NCBI GenBank assembly: GCA_041581055.1
Contig: JBFGCT010000011.1
Span: forward strand, 1-40,113
Origin: JBFGCT01 sp041581055
GTDB taxonomy: Bacteria; Actinomycetota; Acidimicrobiia; Acidimicrobiales; Ilumatobacteraceae
Length of the DNA stretch: 40,113 nucleotides
Direction: 5' to 3'
In this document: in pieces, positions 7,358 to 15,616 of the stretch
Position numbering within the stretch: position 1 is the first letter of the stretch
How the letters are laid out: each line of letters starts with the position of its first letter
Translations under genes and position numbers: made by a program
Notes under the pieces: model-generated
Database searches by the model: none
What the model was told of the DNA's origin: nothing
The model's input: only the letters and a program-made list of their open reading frames with translations

Positions 7358-8743
7358 TCAGGCGCCCGACATCGTGACGTCGCGGATCACGAGGCTCATC
7401 CCCGACGCCCGCATCGGCAGCCACTCGATGTCGCCGCCGACCTCGGTGATGTCGAGCAACATCCGCTGCAGCGTCGAGGCGATCGTGAACTCGCGCACCG
7501 GCGCGCCGACCTGGCCGCCGGTGATCAGCAGCCCGGCGGCGCCGGTCGAGAAGTCGCCGCTGATCGGGTTGACGCCGGAGTGCAGGCCCTGCATCTGCTG
7601 GACGAGCAGCCCGTCGTCGATGTCGGCGACGAGCTCGTCTTGGGTGCGCGTCCCCGGCGCGAGCGACATCGCCAAGCACCCGACGCCCGGTGTGCCGGCG
7701 AACCCGCCGCGCGTGGCGTTGCCGGTCGACACGGTGCCCGCCCGCCGCGCCGAGTACGAGTTGTGCACGAATTGTCGGAGCACGCCGTCCTCGATCAGGA
7801 CGTTGCGCCGGGCGGCGAGGCCCTCGCCGTCGACGTCGGTCGCGGTGTACGCCTCCGGGTTGGTCGGGTCGTCGATCAGCGTGACGATCGGCGCGGCGAC
7901 GTTGTCGCCGAGCCGGTCGCGGAACAGCGATCGGCCCTTGACGACGGCCTCGCCGTTGAGCGTCGCCGAGATGACGCCGAGGAACTGGGCGGTCACGAAC
8001 GGGTCGAGGACGATCGTCAGCCGCTTCGAGGGCGGCTTGGTTGCGCCGAGCAGCCGGGTCGCCCGCTCGACCCCGTCGCGCGCCGCCCGATCGAGGTCGA
8101 ACTCGTCGGGTGACCGGCCGACCGAGAACCCGAAACCGGACTGGGTCTCCGCGTCGTCGCCGTCGCCCTCGTCGGCAAGCGTGGAGACCGAGACGTAGCA
8201 CCCGTTCTCCCGGCCGGTCTGGCGGATGCCGGTCGTCGTGGCGACCGCCGTCTCGCCCCACGAGTCGGCGTAGTTCGAGTCGTCGACCCGCACCCGGGGG
8301 TCGGCGCCCGACGTGAGCTTCTCCAGCTCCTTGGCGAGGTCGATCTTCCGGTCGGTCGGGTACTCGGCGAGCGCGTTGTTCCACAACGACTGCTCGGTCG
8401 TCGGGACGCCGTCGGGTGCGGCGAGCGCGGCGTGGTCGTCGACCGTGCCGAACTCGACGTTGGCCCGCGCCTCGTCGAGCACCTCGGCGACCGCCTGCTC
8501 GTCGAGCGTGCCCGCGTACGCGAACCCGGTCCGCCCGTCCTTGATCACTCGGATGCCGATGCCCTCGCTCTGCGCCGCCACGAAGTGCTCGACGCCGCCC
8601 TGGTACACGCGGACCTCGGTCTCGCCGCCGCGGGCGACGAAGGCCTCGACCTGCTCGCCGGCCCGCGCCCGCTCGACCACCCGGTCGGCGAGCGCCTGGA
8701 GGTCGCCCCCGGACACGCTGGCGGCGGGGTTCGCCACGGTCAC
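7358..8743 (-). CDS. pmbA: Metalloprotease-like TldE/PmbA protein
   Basis: PmbA (TldE) is the partner of TldD; in Escherichia coli the heterodimer degrades unfolded peptides and matures ribosomally made peptides such as microcin B17. The 461-residue product shows the family pattern: EGIGIRVIKDGRTGFAY near the N-terminus, LDPFVTAQFLG and VKGRSLF in the middle, NATRGGFAGTPG, and the C-terminal INPISGDFSTGAAG-like segment (here VNPISGDFSTGAAG). It has no HExxxH motif, as expected for the non-catalytic partner. GTG at 8743 overlaps the tldD stop as GTGA, so the two should be co-translated. No precursor peptide gene is evident within the neighbouring kilobases. Confidence 0.93.
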   Translation of the reverse strand: MTVANPAASVSGGDLQALADRVVERARAGEQVEAFVARGGETEVRVYQGGVEHFVAAQSEGIGIRVIKDGRTGFAYAGTLDEQAVAEVLDEARANVEFGTVDDHAALAAPDGVPTTEQSLWNNALAEYPTDRKIDLAKELEKLTSGADPRVRVDDSNYADSWGETAVATTTGIRQTGRENGCYVSVSTLADEGDGDDAETQSGFGFSVGRSPDEFDLDRAARDGVERATRLLGATKPPSKRLTIVLDPFVTAQFLGVISATLNGEAVVKGRSLFRDRLGDNVAAPIVTLIDDPTNPEAYTATDVDGEGLAARRNVLIEDGVLRQFVHNSYSARRAGTVSTGNATRGGFAGTPGVGCLAMSLAPGTRTQDELVADIDDGLLVQQMQGLHSGVNPISGDFSTGAAGLLITGGQVGAPVREFTIASTLQRMLLDITEVGGDIEWLPMRASGMSLVIRDVTMSGA

Positions 8744-10131
8744 GCCGCGGTCCCCCCGATGGTCAGCGACTTGACGCGCAGCGTCGGCTGGCCGTCGCCG
8801 ACCGGGACTCCCTGCCCGTCCTTGCCGCAGGTGCCGGGGCTGCCCATCGAGAAGTCGTTGCCCAGCATGTCGATGTCGCGCAGCACCTGCGGGCCGTTGC
8901 CGATCAGGTTGCCCTCGCGCAGCGGCTCGGTGAGCCGGCCGTCCTCGATCAGGTAGGCCTCCATCATCCCGAACACGAAGTCGCCGGTGGCGGTGTTGAC
9001 GCTGCCGCCGCCGAGCTTCTTGACGTACACGCCGTGCGGCGTCGACGAGACGATGTCGTCGGGGTCGTCGGGCCCGTCGAGGACGAACGTGTTGGTCATC
9101 CGCACCATCGGGAGGTGCTGGTAGCTCTGTCGGCGGCCGTTGCCGGACTGCGGCCGGCCCTCTTTGCGGGCCCGCAGGAAGTCCCACATGTAGTCGGTCA
9201 GGATCCCGTCCTCGATCAGCACGTTGCGCTGGGTGCGCCGACCCTCGTCGTCGATGCCGAGCGTGCCCCACTCGCCGGCCATCGTGCCGTCGTCGATGAG
9301 CGTGACCAGCGGGTTGGCGACGAGCTGGCCCAGCTTGCCGGTGTAGACGCTGGCGTCTTTCTGGATGTGGTCGGCCTCCAGACCGTGCCCGCACGCCTCG
9401 TGGAACAGCACGCCGCCGGTGCCGTGCTCGATGACGACCGGCATCGCCCCCGACGGCGCGGGGCGGGCCTGCAGCTTGACGATCGCTTGCCGCGCCGCCT
9501 CCCGCGCGAACTCCTCGATGTCGATGGTGTCGAAGACCTCGAAGCCGATCGTGTGGCCCATCGACTTGTAGCCGGTCTGCATGCCGGTGTCGCCGTCGGC
9601 GACGGCGGTGACCCGCAGCAGCGTGCGGACGACCTCGTCGCCGGCGAGCACGCCGTCGGTGTTGGCGACGAGCACCCGCTTGCGGCTGTCGCCGTAGCCG
9701 GCGGAGACCTGGACGATCTCGGGGCCGTACGAGCGGGCGGCGTCGTCGAGGCGGGTGAGCAGCTCGACCTTGCGGGCCTTGGGCACCTGGTCGGGGTCGA
9801 GCTCGACGACGTTCGGCCGGTGGGCCTCGGCCGGCGTCAGGGCGACGGTGCGGACGCCACCCCCGCCGCGGCTGGCGGCGGCGGCCGCGGCGTCGGCGGC
9901 CGTCCGCAGGCCCGCCTCGCTCAGATCGGACGTGTGCGCGAACCCGGTCGTCTCACCGGCGATCACGCGGATCCCGGCGCCCCGGTCGCGGCCGCTGGTC
10001 ACCTGTTCGACCCGGCCGTCGTCGAGCGCCGCCGACGTCGACCGTTTGTCCTCCGCGTACACCTCCGCGAAGTCGGCGCCGGTGCTGACGGCGCCCGCGA
10101 GGACCCGTTCGAGGACATCCTGGTCGATCAC
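8740..10131 (-). CDS. tldD: Metalloprotease TldD
   Basis: The 463-residue product is the catalytic subunit of the TldD/TldE protease. The zinc-binding HExxxH motif is HEACGH at residues 244-249, in VLFHEACGHGLEADHI. Other landmarks are GAGIRVIAGETTGFAHT, MAGEWGTLGIDDEG, and the C-terminal GPQVLRDIDMLGNDF and GSPGTCGKDGQGVPVG. Function is inferred from the family: peptide degradation or leader removal in the cytoplasm together with the overlapping pmbA. GTG at 10131 is chosen because TAGGCT at 10144-10139 is 7 nt upstream and the protein then starts directly at the domain. Longer in-frame extensions are Arg-rich and look non-coding. Confidence 0.94.
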   Translation of the reverse strand: MIDQDVLERVLAGAVSTGADFAEVYAEDKRSTSAALDDGRVEQVTSGRDRGAGIRVIAGETTGFAHTSDLSEAGLRTAADAAAAAASRGGGGVRTVALTPAEAHRPNVVELDPDQVPKARKVELLTRLDDAARSYGPEIVQVSAGYGDSRKRVLVANTDGVLAGDEVVRTLLRVTAVADGDTGMQTGYKSMGHTIGFEVFDTIDIEEFAREAARQAIVKLQARPAPSGAMPVVIEHGTGGVLFHEACGHGLEADHIQKDASVYTGKLGQLVANPLVTLIDDGTMAGEWGTLGIDDEGRRTQRNVLIEDGILTDYMWDFLRARKEGRPQSGNGRRQSYQHLPMVRMTNTFVLDGPDDPDDIVSSTPHGVYVKKLGGGSVNTATGDFVFGMMEAYLIEDGRLTEPLREGNLIGNGPQVLRDIDMLGNDFSMGSPGTCGKDGQGVPVGDGQPTLRVKSLTIGGTAA

Positions 10132-10138
10132 GACGTCG

Positions 10139-10144
10139 AGCCTA
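10139..10144 (-). promoter_or_regulatory. Leaderless-type -10 element of tldD-pmbA
   Basis: TAGGCT on the minus strand, 7 nt from the GTG start of tldD; no Shine-Dalgarno sequence lies between. Confidence 0.55.
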
Positions 10145-10211
10145 CGGGCACAGGCCGGGAGCGCGACGCTCGATCCGGTGCCGAACCGCGGTGGTACGCG
10201 ATGATCTCCCG

Positions 10212-11396
10212 GTGCGAGGTCGCCCCCACATCGTGATCGCTTCGCTCGCGCTCGCCGTGTCATGTGGCGGCGGCGCGGGCGACACGGCCACGCCCGAACC
10301 ACGCTCGGCGGGGACCGACGCAACGGGCACGGACGCCGCGGGCGCTGGAGCCCCGGACGCCGACACGGCGGTCGCGCCCCGCACGTTGCGCGTCGTCGCC
10401 ACGGGCGACGTGCTGCCGCACAGCCCGCTGTGGCGGCAGGCGGCGAACGACGCCGAAGACGGTGGCTACGACTTCGCGCCGATGTTCGCCGAGATCGCGC
10501 CGACGCTCGACGCCGCCGACCTCGCGATCTGTCATCTGGAGACGCCGATCGCCCCCGCCGGCGAGGAGTTCACGACCGACCCGCTCTACGGCGTCCCGCC
10601 CGAGATCGCCGACGCGATCGCCGGCGCGGGCTTCGACCGGTGCTCCCTGGCCAGCAACCACGCCTTCGACCGCGGCGTGGCGGGGATCGACCGCACCGTC
10701 GAGGTGCTCCTGGCGGCCGGCGTCGACCAGTCCGGAATGGCCCGCACCGAGGACGAGTCTCGGCCGAAACTGTTCGACGCCGCCGACATCACGGTCAGCC
10801 ATCTGTCGTACACCTACGGCCACAACGGCAACTACGTCCCGCCCGGCGAGGACTGGCGCGCCCCGCTGATCGACCCCGGCCTGATCATCCGCGACGCGGC
10901 GAGCGCCCGCGAGCAGGGCGCCGAGGTCGTGATCGTCAGCCTGCACTGGGGCATCGAGGGCGAGTTCGAGCCATCGGCCGAGCAGCGTGCCGTCGCCGAG
11001 GCCGTGACGGCGGGCGGCGACATCGACCTGATCATCGGCCACCACACCCACGTCCTCCAGCCGATCGAGCGGGTCAACGGGGTCTGGGTGGCCTTCGGCC
11101 TCGGCAACATCCTGTCCAACCTGCCGGTCAACGACAGCTGGCCGGACGCCAGCCAGGACGCGGCGCTCGTCGAGTTCCCGATCGTCGTCTCCGGCCAGGG
11201 CGCCGTCGAGGTCGGGCCCCCGACCGCCCGGCCGACCTGGGTCGACAAGGAGAACGGCTGGGTGATCCGCGACGTCCTCGCCGAACTCGACGATCCGGCC
11301 ATCGACGACTCACGGCGGGCCGAGCTCGAAGCGTCGCTCGCCCGGACGATGACCGTGATCGGCGCCTACGTCGTCGACGGGTCGGGGACGCCCTGA
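10212..11396 (+). CDS. CapA-like (PGA_cap) phosphoesterase-fold lipoprotein
   Basis: The 394-residue product belongs to the CapA/PgsA family (PF09587), a calcineurin-like metallophosphoesterase fold linked in Bacillus to poly-gamma-glutamate capsule and elsewhere to envelope functions. Metal-site motifs appear in order: ATGDVLPH, CHLETPIAP, LASNHAFDRG, VSLHWGIEGEFEP, and GHHTHVLQP. The N-terminus from GTG 10212 has a basic start, a short hydrophobic run, and AVSC at residues 15-18, an imperfect lipobox; a Gly/Ala/Thr-rich linker to residue 55 follows. It is therefore likely a membrane-anchored exported lipoprotein. No capsule synthesis genes (capB, capC) are near, so a poly-glutamate role is not supported here. 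The start could also be GTG 10230. Confidence 0.85.
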   Translation: MRGRPHIVIASLALAVSCGGGAGDTATPEPRSAGTDATGTDAAGAGAPDADTAVAPRTLRVVATGDVLPHSPLWRQAANDAEDGGYDFAPMFAEIAPTLDAADLAICHLETPIAPAGEEFTTDPLYGVPPEIADAIAGAGFDRCSLASNHAFDRGVAGIDRTVEVLLAAGVDQSGMARTEDESRPKLFDAADITVSHLSYTYGHNGNYVPPGEDWRAPLIDPGLIIRDAASAREQGAEVVIVSLHWGIEGEFEPSAEQRAVAEAVTAGGDIDLIIGHHTHVLQPIERVNGVWVAFGLGNILSNLPVNDSWPDASQDAALVEFPIVVSGQGAVEVGPPTARPTWVDKENGWVIRDVLAELDDPAIDDSRRAELEASLARTMTVIGAYVVDGSGTP

Positions 11397-11412
11397 CCGC
11401 GCGCCGCGCTCG

Positions 11413-11542
11413 ATCAAGAGCGACAAGATCACACGCATCCCGATCGCACGACTGTCGATCGCCGACATCGAGCGCTGGCACACGTGGCCTGCGTCGCGAC
11501 GACGCGGCGTTCGGTCAGGCGATGAGGTGGGGCTGGGTGTGA
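11413..11542 (+). pseudogene. Decayed tyrosine recombinase (integrase) fragment
   Basis: No intact gene lies here, but two overlapping frames contain integrase-like pieces. In the frame of base 11413 the translation reads ARLSIADIERWHTW, the typical core-binding-domain motif of actinobacterial phage integrases (a Leu-Ser/Thr-x-x-Asp-Ile-x-x-Trp-His pattern). In the frame of base 11498 it continues as DDAAFGQAMRWGWV and then a stop, matching the AL-x-QAVRWGW motif that normally lies about 35 residues later. The order is right and the spacing shortened, as expected for a gene broken by a frameshift and deletion. The catalytic domain is absent. The assignment rests on motif memory, not on a search. 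Confidence 0.45.
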
Positions 11543-12025
11543 CAATGGCGTTCGCCGAACTCGGCGACCGAGGCGTGACCGCCGTTGTCGCCCGGCGCCG
11601 CGTGTGATGCCCGGTCCGTGCCGGGAATAGTTTCGTGAAGTTGGTGCGCGGTCTTGTCACGGTGTCAACGCAGGTTGTCAATTCCTGGATCTTCTTCGGC
11701 CGGCGCTCGTGGAGAAGCGGACTCCCGCCGTTGGGGTCGGAGGCGTGACCGTCGACGTGGCCTCGACGGGATCAGGGGGCCTGCGACCGAGGAGTGCGGC
11801 ACCCCTGACGTTGTCGCGGACTCGGTCGCGGACCCGCCGATACGGACGCGCACGCCGCTCGACGCCATCTTTGCAGCCGATCGAATCCGGCGCGTTCACC
11901 AAGTTCGGAAGGGCCCCGATGCCGGCATTCAACACCGGTGAAGGTGAGGCCGAACGATCCATCCGCGGACACTGAGCGGCACGCAGAAACCGCTGACAGT
12001 GCCAGCGACGACTTCGACTTCGCGT
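11543..12025. other. Gene-free stretch, no recognised gene or RNA
   Basis: I see no convincing gene, tRNA or CRISPR here. A weak hairpin (CCCGG 11610-11614 with CCGGG 11621-11625) and three imperfect TTGTCA-like direct repeats between 11653 and 11682 are the only structure noticed. Composition is somewhat less GC-rich than surrounding genes, consistent with old mobile-element debris beside the integrase fragment. Confidence 0.5.
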
Positions 12026-12031
12026 TAGCGT
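12026..12031 (+). promoter_or_regulatory. Leaderless-type -10 element of thioesterase gene
   Basis: TAGCGT, 8 nt before GTG 12040; no Shine-Dalgarno sequence between them. Confidence 0.55.
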
Positions 12032-12039
12032 GGTCGCCC

Positions 12040-12420
12040 GTGCAGATGGAGACGGGCATGCGGGGCGACGCGAAACTCGTGGTGGGCGAGGAGGAGACGG
12101 CGCGGGCGCTCGGCTCGGGCGCGGTCGACGTCCTCGGCTCGCCGCGGTTGATCGCGCTGTGCGAGGAGGCGACGGTCAACGCCATCGGCGACGCCGTGCC
12201 CGACGGCTCGACCACGGTCGGCATGCGTGTCCAGTTCGACCACCTCCAGCCAACGCCGGTCGGCGCCGAGGTGGTCGCCGAGGCCGTCCTCGAGAAGATC
12301 GACGGCCGACGGCTGAAGTTCACCGTGTCGGCGCACGACTCCGGCGGCCTGATCGCCGCCGGCAAGATCACACGGGTCATGGTCGACATCGAGCAGTTCA
12401 TGGGGAAGTGCTGCAACTGA
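12040..12420 (+). CDS. Hotdog-fold thioesterase, FlK-like
   Basis: The 126-residue product resembles the fluoroacetyl-CoA thioesterase (FlK) group of single hotdog-domain thioesterases. Matching features are VLGSPRLIALCEEATVNAI (the helix carrying the catalytic Glu), STTVGMRVQFDHLQPTPVG, then VDGRRLxFxVxAHD in the form IDGRRLKFTVSAHD, and a terminal GLIAAGKITRVMVD. It likely hydrolyses small acyl-CoA thioesters in the cytoplasm; fluoroacetyl-CoA specificity cannot be inferred. GTG at 12040 matches the usual family length of about 130 residues and follows a TAGCGT promoter; an upstream in-frame start would add a polar tail without similarity. Confidence 0.82.
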   Translation: MQMETGMRGDAKLVVGEEETARALGSGAVDVLGSPRLIALCEEATVNAIGDAVPDGSTTVGMRVQFDHLQPTPVGAEVVAEAVLEKIDGRRLKFTVSAHDSGGLIAAGKITRVMVDIEQFMGKCCN

Positions 12421-12445
12421 GCGGCCGCGCCTGATGGTCGAGCAG

Positions 12446-12451
12446 TACCGT
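12446..12451 (+). promoter_or_regulatory. Leaderless-type -10 element of DinB-like gene
   Basis: TACCGT, 8 nt before ATG 12460. Confidence 0.5.
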
Positions 12452-12459
12452 CGGGAGCC

Positions 12460-12972
12460 ATGCTCCGCGACGAACCGCCGTTGGCCGCCCCGGAACGGCC
12501 CTCGCTGGAAGGCTGGCTGCGCTACCACCGCCAGACCCTGGCGATGAAATGCGAGGGGCTCAGCCCCGAACAGCTCTGCGAGCGATCGGTCCCACCGTCG
12601 TCGATGTCGCTGATCGGGCTCGTCCGGCACATGGCCGACGTCGAGCGCAGCTGGTTCCAGCGGTTCATCGGCGGCGCCGACAAGGCCGCCGCGCCCCCGA
12701 TCTTCTACTCCGCGACCAACCTCGACGGCGACTTCCACGACGCAGACCCGGCCACCGTCGACGCCGACATGGCCCGGTGGCGCGCCGAGTGCCAGCGGGC
12801 CGACGAGATCCTGGCCGGCTGCGACCTCGACGACACCCGCACGGCCGATCGCCAACCGTTCGACGACATGTCGGTGCGCTGGGTCCTCATCCACATGATC
12901 GAGGAGTACGCCCGCCACAACGGCCACGCCGACCTGATCCGCGAGCGGATCGACGGCGTCACCGGCGACTGA
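12460..12972 (+). CDS. DinB-like four-helix protein (DUF664 type)
   Basis: The 170-residue product matches the mini-DinB/DUF664 family common in actinobacteria. The three metal-ligand histidines of the fold are recognisable in LVRHMADVERSWF (first helix), and in VLIHMIEEYARHNGHADLIRERIDG at the end. Many relatives are thiol-dependent S-transferases (bacillithiol or mycothiol), so a mycothiol-linked role is possible but not shown. No signal peptide. ATG at 12460 is preceded by a TACCGT hexamer at 8 nt and no ribosome binding site. It runs convergently into the IlvG-like gene with a 19-base gap. Confidence 0.85.
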   Translation: MLRDEPPLAAPERPSLEGWLRYHRQTLAMKCEGLSPEQLCERSVPPSSMSLIGLVRHMADVERSWFQRFIGGADKAAAPPIFYSATNLDGDFHDADPATVDADMARWRAECQRADEILAGCDLDDTRTADRQPFDDMSVRWVLIHMIEEYARHNGHADLIRERIDGVTGD

Positions 12973-12991
12973 CGACGCGCCCGGCGCCGAA

Positions 12992-14611
12992 TCAGGCGAG
13001 GTTGCTCGACCGCGGGTACACGTCGCCCGGGTCGGTGACGACGTTGACGAGGTACGGCACGCCGCTGGCGAGCGCCCGGTCGAGCGCCGGGCCGATCTCG
13101 CCGGGCGCCGTGACGGTCTCACCGCCCCCGCCCAGGGCGATCACGACCTCGTCGTAGCGGCAACCAGGCTGGAGGTCGCAGGCCACGTCCCAGCCATAGA
13201 TCGCTTGCATCGGGTGCTTCTCCAGCCCCCACATGCCGTTGTTGCCGACGATCATCACGACCGGCAGGTCGTGGCGCACCAGGGAGTCGACGTCCATCAG
13301 GCCGAAGCCCGCGGCGCCGTCGCCGAGCAGCAACACGACCTGCGACGACGGGCGCGCCGTGCGCGCCGCGATCGCGTAGCCCAACCCGTTGCCGAGGCAC
13401 CCGTAGGGCCCGGTGTCGAGCCAGCAGCCCGGCTCGAACACCTCGACGAACTTGCCGGCGTAGGACGCGAAGTCGCCGCCGTCGCAGATCACGACCGCGT
13501 CGCGGTCGAGACGGCGCCGCAGCTCGCCGTAGATCCGGCTTGGCCGGATCGGATCGTCGTCGGCCTCCAGCAGCGCGACCTCGCCGGCGGCGGCGGCGGA
13601 CTCGGCGGCGCGCAGCTCGCCGACCCAACCCTCATGGTCGGCCGTGTCGCCGGCGAACTCGGCGAGGCGGGCCAGGGTGGCGCCGATGTCCCCGACGACG
13701 GTGAGCGCGTCGGCGTGGTCGGCCCGCTGCGACGGCGCGTCGACGACGTGCGTGACCGTCGCCGACCCGAACCGCCCGAAGCCGAGCCGGAAGTCGAGCG
13801 GCGTCCCGATCACCACGACCAGGTCGGCCCGCTGCTTGAGCAGGCCACGCGTCCGGAGGAACGCCAGCTCGGCGTCGGCGGGGAGCAGGCCGCGCCCCAT
13901 CCCGTTGAAGAAGCACGGCACGCGCAGGCGCTCCGCGGCGGCGTCCAGCTCCGCCCACGCCCCCGCCCAGTAGACGTCGGAGCCGACGATGAACGCCGGC
14001 CGGGCGGCGTGCGCGACCAGCGTGGCGAGCCGGTCGACGAGCGCCGGATCGGGCTCGGCGCCGCGGCCGAGGTCGCCGGGCGGCGCGGGCGCCTCGCCCG
14101 AGGACGGACCGAACACGTCGAGCGGAAAGTCGAGGAACGTGGGGCCCCGGCGCGGCGACGACGCCGCCGTCGCCGCCTCCCACACCATCACGCCGGCGCG
14201 CTCGGGATCGGTCACCGTGCGCGCCGACTTGGTGATCGATTCCAGGATCGGGACGTGGTCGAGCTCCTGGAGCGAACCGGCCCCCCAGCGGCCCTGTGGC
14301 GCCCGCCCACCCATCACGACGAGCGGCGAGCCGTTGAACCACGCCGACGTCACCGCCGACACGCCGTTGGTGATCCCCGGCCCGGCGGTGAGGGCGGCCA
14401 AGCCCGGCCGGCGGGTCAGCTTGGCGTAGCCCTCGGCGGCGAACGTCGCCGACTGCTCGTGGCGGACGTCGACGACGCGCATGCCCTGGTTGCGGGCCGC
14501 CTCGTAGAGCGGCCAGATATGGCCGCCGTTGAGCGTGAACATCGTGTCGACGCCGAACGACGCCATCGCCGCGACCGCCTGCTCCCCGGCATGCCCCTCG
14601 ATCAAAGCCAT
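12992..14611 (-). CDS. Thiamine-diphosphate enzyme, IlvG-like acetolactate synthase homologue
   Basis: The 539-residue product is a ThDP-dependent enzyme of the acetolactate synthase superfamily, with strong resemblance along its length to mycobacterial IlvG (Rv1820). The N-terminal PYR domain has TLNGGHIWPLYEAARNQGMR and RHEQSATFAAEGYAKLTR with the catalytic Glu at residue 52. The C-terminal PP domain has the ThDP motif from GDGAAGFG (about residue 430) to GNNG (about 457), and ends with PRSSNLA as in IlvG. Substrate is uncertain: members of this subgroup include acetolactate synthase-like and 2-hydroxyacyl-CoA lyase-like enzymes, and no small regulatory subunit or other ilv gene is near. 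ATG at 14611 follows TACGGT by 8 nt. Confidence 0.85.
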   Translation of the reverse strand: MALIEGHAGEQAVAAMASFGVDTMFTLNGGHIWPLYEAARNQGMRVVDVRHEQSATFAAEGYAKLTRRPGLAALTAGPGITNGVSAVTSAWFNGSPLVVMGGRAPQGRWGAGSLQELDHVPILESITKSARTVTDPERAGVMVWEAATAASSPRRGPTFLDFPLDVFGPSSGEAPAPPGDLGRGAEPDPALVDRLATLVAHAARPAFIVGSDVYWAGAWAELDAAAERLRVPCFFNGMGRGLLPADAELAFLRTRGLLKQRADLVVVIGTPLDFRLGFGRFGSATVTHVVDAPSQRADHADALTVVGDIGATLARLAEFAGDTADHEGWVGELRAAESAAAAGEVALLEADDDPIRPSRIYGELRRRLDRDAVVICDGGDFASYAGKFVEVFEPGCWLDTGPYGCLGNGLGYAIAARTARPSSQVVLLLGDGAAGFGLMDVDSLVRHDLPVVMIVGNNGMWGLEKHPMQAIYGWDVACDLQPGCRYDEVVIALGGGGETVTAPGEIGPALDRALASGVPYLVNVVTDPGDVYPRSSNLA

Positions 14612-14619
14612 GTCACGGG

Positions 14620-14640
14620 ACCGTAATCCGCGAGTACCGT
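14620..14640. promoter_or_regulatory. Divergent promoter pair, IlvG-like gene and PAP2 gene
   Basis: Minus-strand TACGGT at 14625-14620 is 8 nt from ATG 14611; plus-strand TACCGT at 14635-14640 is 9 nt from ATG 14650. The two hexamers lie 9 bp apart and serve start codons separated by only 38 bp. No Shine-Dalgarno sequence on either side. Confidence 0.55.
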
Positions 14641-14649
14641 TGGACGCTG

Positions 14650-15564
14650 ATGCAGGTCGCGGAGGTCGAGGTCGCGCCGGAACGCCAACATCGCGTGCAC
14701 TGGTGGAAAGAGGCGCTGATCATCGCGGCCTTCTACGGCATCTACACCTGGACCCGCAACCAGTTCGGCTCCAGCCGGATCGCCGCCGACGGTGTCCCGG
14801 AGCAGGCGTTCAACAACGCCGAGCGCGTCATCCGCTTCGAGCGGTTCATCGGGCTGTACCACGAGGAGGCGGTCCAGCAGTGGTTCCTGCCGTACCGCTG
14901 GTTCATCCAGTTCTGGAACGTGTACTACGGCGTCGCCCACTTCTTCGTCACATTGGCGGTCTTCATCCTGCTCTACCTCAAGCGGACCGACGTGTTCCCC
15001 CAATGGCGCAACACGCTGGCGGCGATGACGGCGCTGGCGATCATCGGATTCGCCTTCTTCCCGTTGATGCCCCCCCGCCTGCTCGACGAGCCGTGCCCGG
15101 CCAGCGACCCCAACGCGTTCGGCGGCGCCTGCCTGCACCCGTACGAGGAGTTCGGGTTCGTCGACACGCTCAGCGACTACGGCGGGCCGTGGAAGTTCGA
15201 CTCCGAGGAGGTCGCCTCGATCTCCAACCAGTACGCGGCCATGCCGAGCCTGCACATCGGCTGGTCGACCTGGTGCGCGCTCGGCGTCTGGCCGCTGGTG
15301 CGCCGGCGATGGGTCAAGGCGGTCCTGCTGTTGTATCCCGCGGCGACGCTGTTCGCGATCGTCGTGACCGCCAACCACTTCTGGATCGACGGGGTCGGCG
15401 GGTTGATCGTGTTCGCGCTCGGCGCGCTGATCGGTTGGCGCATCCACCGCTGGAACCAGGACCGACTCGACGGCAAGGCGCGGCGCGAGCTGGCCGAACA
15501 GGCCCCGCTGCGGCTGCGGCCCGCCATCGACGACGGCGTCGACACGCCCGACCGGGCCGGCTGA
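14650..15564 (+). CDS. PAP2-family membrane phosphatase / inositolphosphotransferase-like
   Basis: The 304-residue product is a multi-pass membrane protein of the PAP2 superfamily, nearest the inositolphosphotransferase-like (Aur1/Ipt1) subgroup. The two late phosphatase motifs are clear: MPSLHIGWS (catalytic H202) and TANHFWIDGVGG (H243 and D247). Hydrophobic helices lie at about 22-34, 90-110, 122-142, 204-215, 222-242 and 248-264. It probably acts on lipid phosphates or lipid-linked head groups at the membrane; substrate is not deducible. A 45-residue loop at 143-190 contains two cysteines that may form a disulfide outside the membrane. ATG at 14650 is placed by the TACCGT hexamer and divergent promoter. 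Confidence 0.87.
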   Translation: MQVAEVEVAPERQHRVHWWKEALIIAAFYGIYTWTRNQFGSSRIAADGVPEQAFNNAERVIRFERFIGLYHEEAVQQWFLPYRWFIQFWNVYYGVAHFFVTLAVFILLYLKRTDVFPQWRNTLAAMTALAIIGFAFFPLMPPRLLDEPCPASDPNAFGGACLHPYEEFGFVDTLSDYGGPWKFDSEEVASISNQYAAMPSLHIGWSTWCALGVWPLVRRRWVKAVLLLYPAATLFAIVVTANHFWIDGVGGLIVFALGALIGWRIHRWNQDRLDGKARRELAEQAPLRLRPAIDDGVDTPDRAG

Positions 15565-15600
15565 TGCGGCCGCTGTCACGCCCCCTGACGAAATCGGTTC

Positions 15601-15606
15601 TATCCT
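15601..15606 (+). promoter_or_regulatory. Probable -10 element of galT
   Basis: TATCCT, followed after 10 nt by ATG 15617. The spacer contains six G residues that may act as a Shine-Dalgarno sequence only if transcription starts close to the hexamer; otherwise the mRNA has a leader of a few bases. Confidence 0.45.
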
Positions 15607-15616
15607 GGGGGGAACA

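Noticed and set aside
7358..10131. tldD-pmbA as a marker of a ribosomally made peptide cluster.
   Set aside because: No precursor peptide, modification enzyme or exporter gene is nearby, and the pair is a common housekeeping locus in actinobacteria.
10212..11396. CapA-like gene as evidence of a poly-gamma-glutamate capsule.
   Set aside because: The synthetase and partner genes are absent; the fold alone does not support capsule synthesis.
11875..11895. A segment resembling a tRNA T-loop (TCGAATCC) in the gene-free gap.
   Set aside because: No acceptor stem, D-arm or anticodon arm can be built around it.
11700..11975. Possible ORF of 88 residues in the gene-free gap starting near 11709.
   Set aside because: Only the first 20 residues look protein-like, there is no ribosome binding site or promoter hexamer, and the rest is Arg/Ser/Thr-rich as expected of non-coding GC-rich DNA.
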